Source: Cauispirillum nitrogeniifigens
Lineage (GTDB): Bacteria > Pseudomonadota > Alphaproteobacteria > Rhodospirillales > Rhodospirillaceae
NCBI RefSeq assembly: GCF_049800675.1
Contig: NZ_JBLOOT010000006.1
Location: forward strand, 1 to 64,000
Direction of reading: 5' to 3'
DNA length: 64,000 bases
Part shown: in pieces, positions 60,870 to 64,000 of the stretch
How positions within the stretch are numbered: the first letter of the stretch is position 1
How the letters are laid out: every line of letters begins with the position of its first letter
Notes under the pieces: generated by a model
What the model was told of the DNA's origin: nothing
Databases searched by the model: none
Seen by the model: only the letters and a program-made list of their open reading frames with translations
Made by a program: the position numbers and the translations under genes

Positions 60870-63828
60870 GGAGCTTCTCCCCTTCAGGGTCGACGAAGTG
60901 GGGGCTGACGACTTCGACGGCGACGTCGGTGCCGCCCAGCGGGTTGACGGCGCGGATGATCTCGCCCTTCCGCTCGTCGCCACGGGCCAGGAACCCCAGG
61001 GCGATGGCGCTGCCGACGTGCGGCGAGAACGCGGCGGAGGTGATCCAGCCCTGGTCGCTGGCGGCCTCCAGGGGCGCCCCTTGCGCCATCAGATGGGCGC
61101 CGCCGACCAGCGGGTCGGCCGGGTTGACCGGGCGCAGGCCGACCAGCCGCAGGGGCACCGGGCCGTCCAGATCCTCGCGCCGCGACAGCACCGCGCCGAT
61201 GCTGTCCTTCTTGGCCGACACCATCGACCCCATGCCGAGCATGCGGGCGGTGCTCTGGCCGTTCAGCTCGTTGCCGGCCGGGTGGCCCTTCTCGATGCGC
61301 AGGACGCCCAGCGCCTCGGTCCCGTAGGCGGTGACGCCAAGGTCCTGTCCGGCCGCCATCAGGGCGCGCATCAGGGCATCGCCGTAGCGGGTCGGCACGG
61401 CGATCTCGTAGGCCAGTTCGCCGGAGAAGGAGATGCGGAACAGCCGCGCCCGCAGGCCGCCGCAGACCGTGACCTCGGCGCAGGCCATGAACGGGAAGGC
61501 GTCGTTGGACAGATCCGTGGCTGGGTCGACGATGCGGGCCAGCAGGTCGCGGGCGCGCGGTCCGGCGACGGAGTACTGCGCCCACGCCTCGGTGGTGGAG
61601 ATGAGCTGCACGTCCAGGTCCGGCCACAGGCACTGGCGGCAGAACTCCATGTGCCGGAACACCGTCACCGCGTTGGCCGTGGTGGTGGTGACGACGAAGT
61701 GGTCCTCGGCCAGCCGGGCGGCGGTGCCGTCGTCCTTGGCCATGCCGTCCTCGCGCAGCATCAGGCCGTAGCGCACCTTGCCCACCGCCAGCTTGGCAAA
61801 GGCGTTGCAGTAGATGCGGTTGAGGAAGGTGGCGGCATCGGTGCCCTGGACGTCGATCTTGCCCAGGGTGGTGACGTCGCACACGCCCACGGCGCTGCGG
61901 GTGGCCTGCACCTCGCGGTCCACCGTCTGGCGCCAGTGGGTTTCGCCGGGGCGCGGGAAGTACTGGGCGCGCATCCAGTTGCCGACCTCGACGAACACTG
62001 CGCCCTGTTCCTCCGCCCAGCGGTGGCTGGGGGTCAGGCGGCGGGGGCGGAAGTCCTCGCCGCGCGACCGCCCGGCCAGGGTGCCCAGGGACACCGGGGT
62101 GTAGGGCGGGCGGAACAGGGTGGTGCCGACCTCCGGGATGGGCTTGCCGGTCAGCTCGGCCATGATCGCCAGGGCGCCCATGTTGGCCGTCTTGCCCTGG
62201 TCGGTAGCCATGCCCAGAGTGGTGTAGCGCTTGAGGTGCTCGACGGCGCGGAAGCCCTCCTGGTGGGCCAGGGTGACGTCCTTGACGGTGACGTCGTTCT
62301 GCTGGTCCAGCCAGGCGCGGCCCTTGCCGCCGGTGACGTGCCAGAAGGCCTTGAGGCGCACCGGCGCGTCCTCGGCGCGCGGCAGGGCGGCGGCTTGGGC
62401 GGCGATGCCCAGGTCGGCCAGGGCGGCGACGGCGCCTTCGGCGCCGGTGCGCAGGGCTCCGGCGGTGGAGAAGGTGCCGGCGGCGGCCCCGGCCACCGAC
62501 AGGCCCGGCGGCAGGTCGGCACCGGGGACGAAGGCGGCGATGGCCTCGTCCCAGCGCGGCCGGGCGCCCTGGTGGCAGGTGACATGCACGGCCGGGTTCC
62601 AGCCCCCCGACACGCCGAGCGCGCCGCAGGCGATGGTGCGCAGGTCCCCGGCGGCTGTCCGAACGGTGATGCCGCTCAGGCCCAGGCGCCCCTGAGTGTC
62701 GACCACCTGGGCGCCGGGCAGCACCTCATAGCCGCTGGCCTTGGGCGCATCGGCGCGGGTGTCCACCACGGCGGCGACGTCCAGGCCGAGGGCCAGCAGG
62801 TCGCGGGCGGTGCGGTGGCCGTCGTCGTTGTTGGTGAACACCGTCACGCGCCGCGCCACCGCCGCCCCCCAGCGGTTGGCGTAGGCGCGCAGGGCGCCGG
62901 CCTGGAGGATGCCGGGGCGGTCGTTGTTGGCAAAGGCGATGGGGCGTTCGGTCGCCCCGGCGCACAGCAGGGCGCGGCGGGTATAGATGCGCCACAGGAT
63001 CTGGCGCGGCTTGCCGGCCTCGGGCACCGGCAGGTGGTCGGCGATCCGCTCCACGGCGCCATAGATGCCGTGGTCGAAGGCGCCGATGACGGTGGTGCGC
63101 GGCATCAGCCGCACGGTGGGCAGGGCGGCCAGTTCGCCCAGGGCGGCGGCCAGCCAGTCGGAGGCGGGGGCGTCGTCCAGCGTATAGGTCTCGGCATTCA
63201 GGCGCCCGCCCAGGGCAAAGTCCTCGTCGGCGAGGATGACCCGCGCCCCGGCCCGTCCCGCCGTCAGGGCGGCGGCCAAGCCTGCCGGGCCGGCACCGAT
63301 CACCAGCAGGTCGCAGTGCAGGAAGCCCTTGTCGTAGCTGTCGGGGTCGTCCTGCATGGACAGGCGGCCGAGGCCGGCGGCGTTGCGGATGGCGGGTTCG
63401 TAGACCTTTTCCCAGAAGGCGCGCGGCCACATGAAGGTCTTGTAGTAGAACCCGGCGGTCAGGAAGTTGGACAGCCGGTCGTTGATCGCCAGGGCGTCGA
63501 AGCGCAGCGACGGCCAGCGGTTCTGGCTGTCGGCCTCCAGGCCGGCGAACAGTTCCACCGTGGTGGCGCGGGTGTTGGGCTCGCGCCGGGCGCCTGCGCG
63601 CAACTCGACCAGGGCGTTGGGCTCCTCCGACCCGGCCGACAGCGGGCCGCGCGGGCGGTGGTACTTGAACGAGCGGCCCATCAGGCGCACGCCGTTGGCG
63701 AGCAGGGCCGAGGCCAGGGTGTCGCCCGGATGGCCGTGGTAGGTGCGGCCGTCGAAGGTGAAGCTCAGGACCTTGGAGCGGTCGATCTGGCCGCCGCCCC
63801 CGTTGATGCGGTTGATCTGCTGGCTCAT
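60862..63828 (-). CDS. soxA: Sarcosine oxidase alpha subunit
   Basis: The start is ATG 63828, overlapping the soxD stop (ATGA), giving 988 aa, the normal size. The N-terminus carries a 2Fe-2S-fold-like domain (RINGGGGQIDRSKVLSFTFD). The NAD-binding Rossmann motif is LLVIGAGPAGLAAALTAGRA. The C-terminal half is a THF-binding aminomethyltransferase (GcvT-like) domain (VGVCDVTTLGKIDVQGTDAA; LFRISFSGELAYEIAVP; GVLRIEKGHPAGNELNGQ). It accepts the methyl carbon of sarcosine on THF. Order and overlaps match soxBDAG operons; soxB should lie beyond the right edge. Confidence 0.97.
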   Translation of the reverse strand: MSQQINRINGGGGQIDRSKVLSFTFDGRTYHGHPGDTLASALLANGVRLMGRSFKYHRPRGPLSAGSEEPNALVELRAGARREPNTRATTVELFAGLEADSQNRWPSLRFDALAINDRLSNFLTAGFYYKTFMWPRAFWEKVYEPAIRNAAGLGRLSMQDDPDSYDKGFLHCDLLVIGAGPAGLAAALTAGRAGARVILADEDFALGGRLNAETYTLDDAPASDWLAAALGELAALPTVRLMPRTTVIGAFDHGIYGAVERIADHLPVPEAGKPRQILWRIYTRRALLCAGATERPIAFANNDRPGILQAGALRAYANRWGAAVARRVTVFTNNDDGHRTARDLLALGLDVAAVVDTRADAPKASGYEVLPGAQVVDTQGRLGLSGITVRTAAGDLRTIACGALGVSGGWNPAVHVTCHQGARPRWDEAIAAFVPGADLPPGLSVAGAAAGTFSTAGALRTGAEGAVAALADLGIAAQAAALPRAEDAPVRLKAFWHVTGGKGRAWLDQQNDVTVKDVTLAHQEGFRAVEHLKRYTTLGMATDQGKTANMGALAIMAELTGKPIPEVGTTLFRPPYTPVSLGTLAGRSRGEDFRPRRLTPSHRWAEEQGAVFVEVGNWMRAQYFPRPGETHWRQTVDREVQATRSAVGVCDVTTLGKIDVQGTDAATFLNRIYCNAFAKLAVGKVRYGLMLREDGMAKDDGTAARLAEDHFVVTTTTANAVTVFRHMEFCRQCLWPDLDVQLISTTEAWAQYSVAGPRARDLLARIVDPATDLSNDAFPFMACAEVTVCGGLRARLFRISFSGELAYEIAVPTRYGDALMRALMAAGQDLGVTAYGTEALGVLRIEKGHPAGNELNGQSTARMLGMGSMVSAKKDSIGAVLSRREDLDGPVPLRLVGLRPVNPADPLVGGAHLMAQGAPLEAASDQGWITSAAFSPHVGSAIALGFLARGDERKGEIIRAVNPLGGTDVAVEVVSPHFVDPEGEKLRA

Positions 63829-64000
63829 CGGGAGCGCCCCCTCTGGCGGGCGACGTCGCTGGCAAGCTCGGCCCGCAGGATGCGGTGGGTCACGGTGTCG
63901 CGGGTGACGACCAGCCAGGAGCGGTCGCCCTGCTCGTGATACCACAGCTCGCGGTGCTCGCCGGCCGGGTTGTCGCGCAGGTAGACGTAGTCGTGGAAGG
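63825..64000 (-). CDS. soxD: Sarcosine oxidase delta subunit, 3' end only
   Basis: This partial gene runs off the right edge; 57 C-terminal codons plus stop are visible. The reading FHDYVYLRDNPAGEHRELWY, then HEQGDRSWLVVTRDTVTHRI, is the SoxD family signature. In characterised SoxD a zinc ion is held by Cys and His residues, the last being a Cys in the segment that reads HEQGD here, so Asp appears to replace it. The upstream Cys pair lies outside the window. Its stop overlaps the soxA start. Confidence 0.9.
   Translation of the reverse strand, partial: FHDYVYLRDNPAGEHRELWYHEQGDRSWLVVTRDTVTHRILRAELASDVARQRGRSR

Noticed and set aside
60427..63939. Long antisense frame over soxA and soxG
   Set aside because: The opposite strand encodes unmistakable sarcosine oxidase subunits; the antisense product is a compositional artefact.

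Overview
The window is very GC-rich, with long overlapping antisense reading frames. Its right end carries a sarcosine oxidase / one-carbon operon (soxD-soxA-soxG-folD-purU) in an arrangement common in Alphaproteobacteria. A tRNA-fMet 3' fragment, short palindromic intergenic elements resembling rhizobial mosaic repeats, and fossils of IS256- and IS630-family transposases fit the same group, perhaps Rhodospirillales. The genus cannot be named from the sequence alone.

Region 1 (1 to about 14.5 kb) looks like the end of a genomic island. It begins with transposase remnants, then a membrane histidine kinase and an XRE-receiver regulator. A five-gene collinear set follows: a 1662-aa LEPR/DUF4347/beta-helix/Ig-repeat surface protein, a TolC-like lipoprotein, two HlyD-type adaptors (one with a long non-adaptor N-terminus) and a PqqD-like/M50 protease/HlyD fusion. 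There is no ABC ATPase in this set. The region closes with a decayed integrase N-terminus, an IS256 end and a 3' fragment of tRNA-fMet that looks like an attachment site, followed by the tRNA terminator.

Region 2 (14.6 to 49.0 kb) is a large surface-protein and glycosyltransferase locus. A leftward operon encodes an autotransporter, a type I secretion ABC transporter with its HlyD adaptor, a Sel1-repeat protein, a TPR/GT9-like protein, an unknown 92-aa protein and a TPR/fucosyltransferase-like protein. To its right lie eight more glycosyltransferase genes (GT41, GT9-like, GT4, GT4-GT17 and GT2-TPR-FucT proteins). Among them is a 2201-aa RTX-like/cadherin protein with nine tandem 300-bp repeats. 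There are no sugar-nucleotide synthesis, flippase or polymerase genes. This suggests cytoplasmic O-glycosylation of secreted proteins rather than polysaccharide synthesis.

Region 3 (49.1 to 58.4 kb) is a compact RiPP cluster of the NHLP-leader type. A leftward operon encodes a GNAT acyltransferase, a HlyD adaptor, a C39-peptidase ABC exporter, a second ABC exporter and a cyclic-nucleotide-binding protein. Three precursor peptide genes diverge from it. All three cores follow an ASGG site, begin TxFxxF and end in lysine. The only candidate maturase is the GNAT protein, so a lysine-acylated (selidamide-like) product is predicted.

Region 4 (58.4 to 64 kb) is housekeeping C1 metabolism: purU, folD, soxG, soxA and the 3' end of soxD, all leftward and tightly overlapping.
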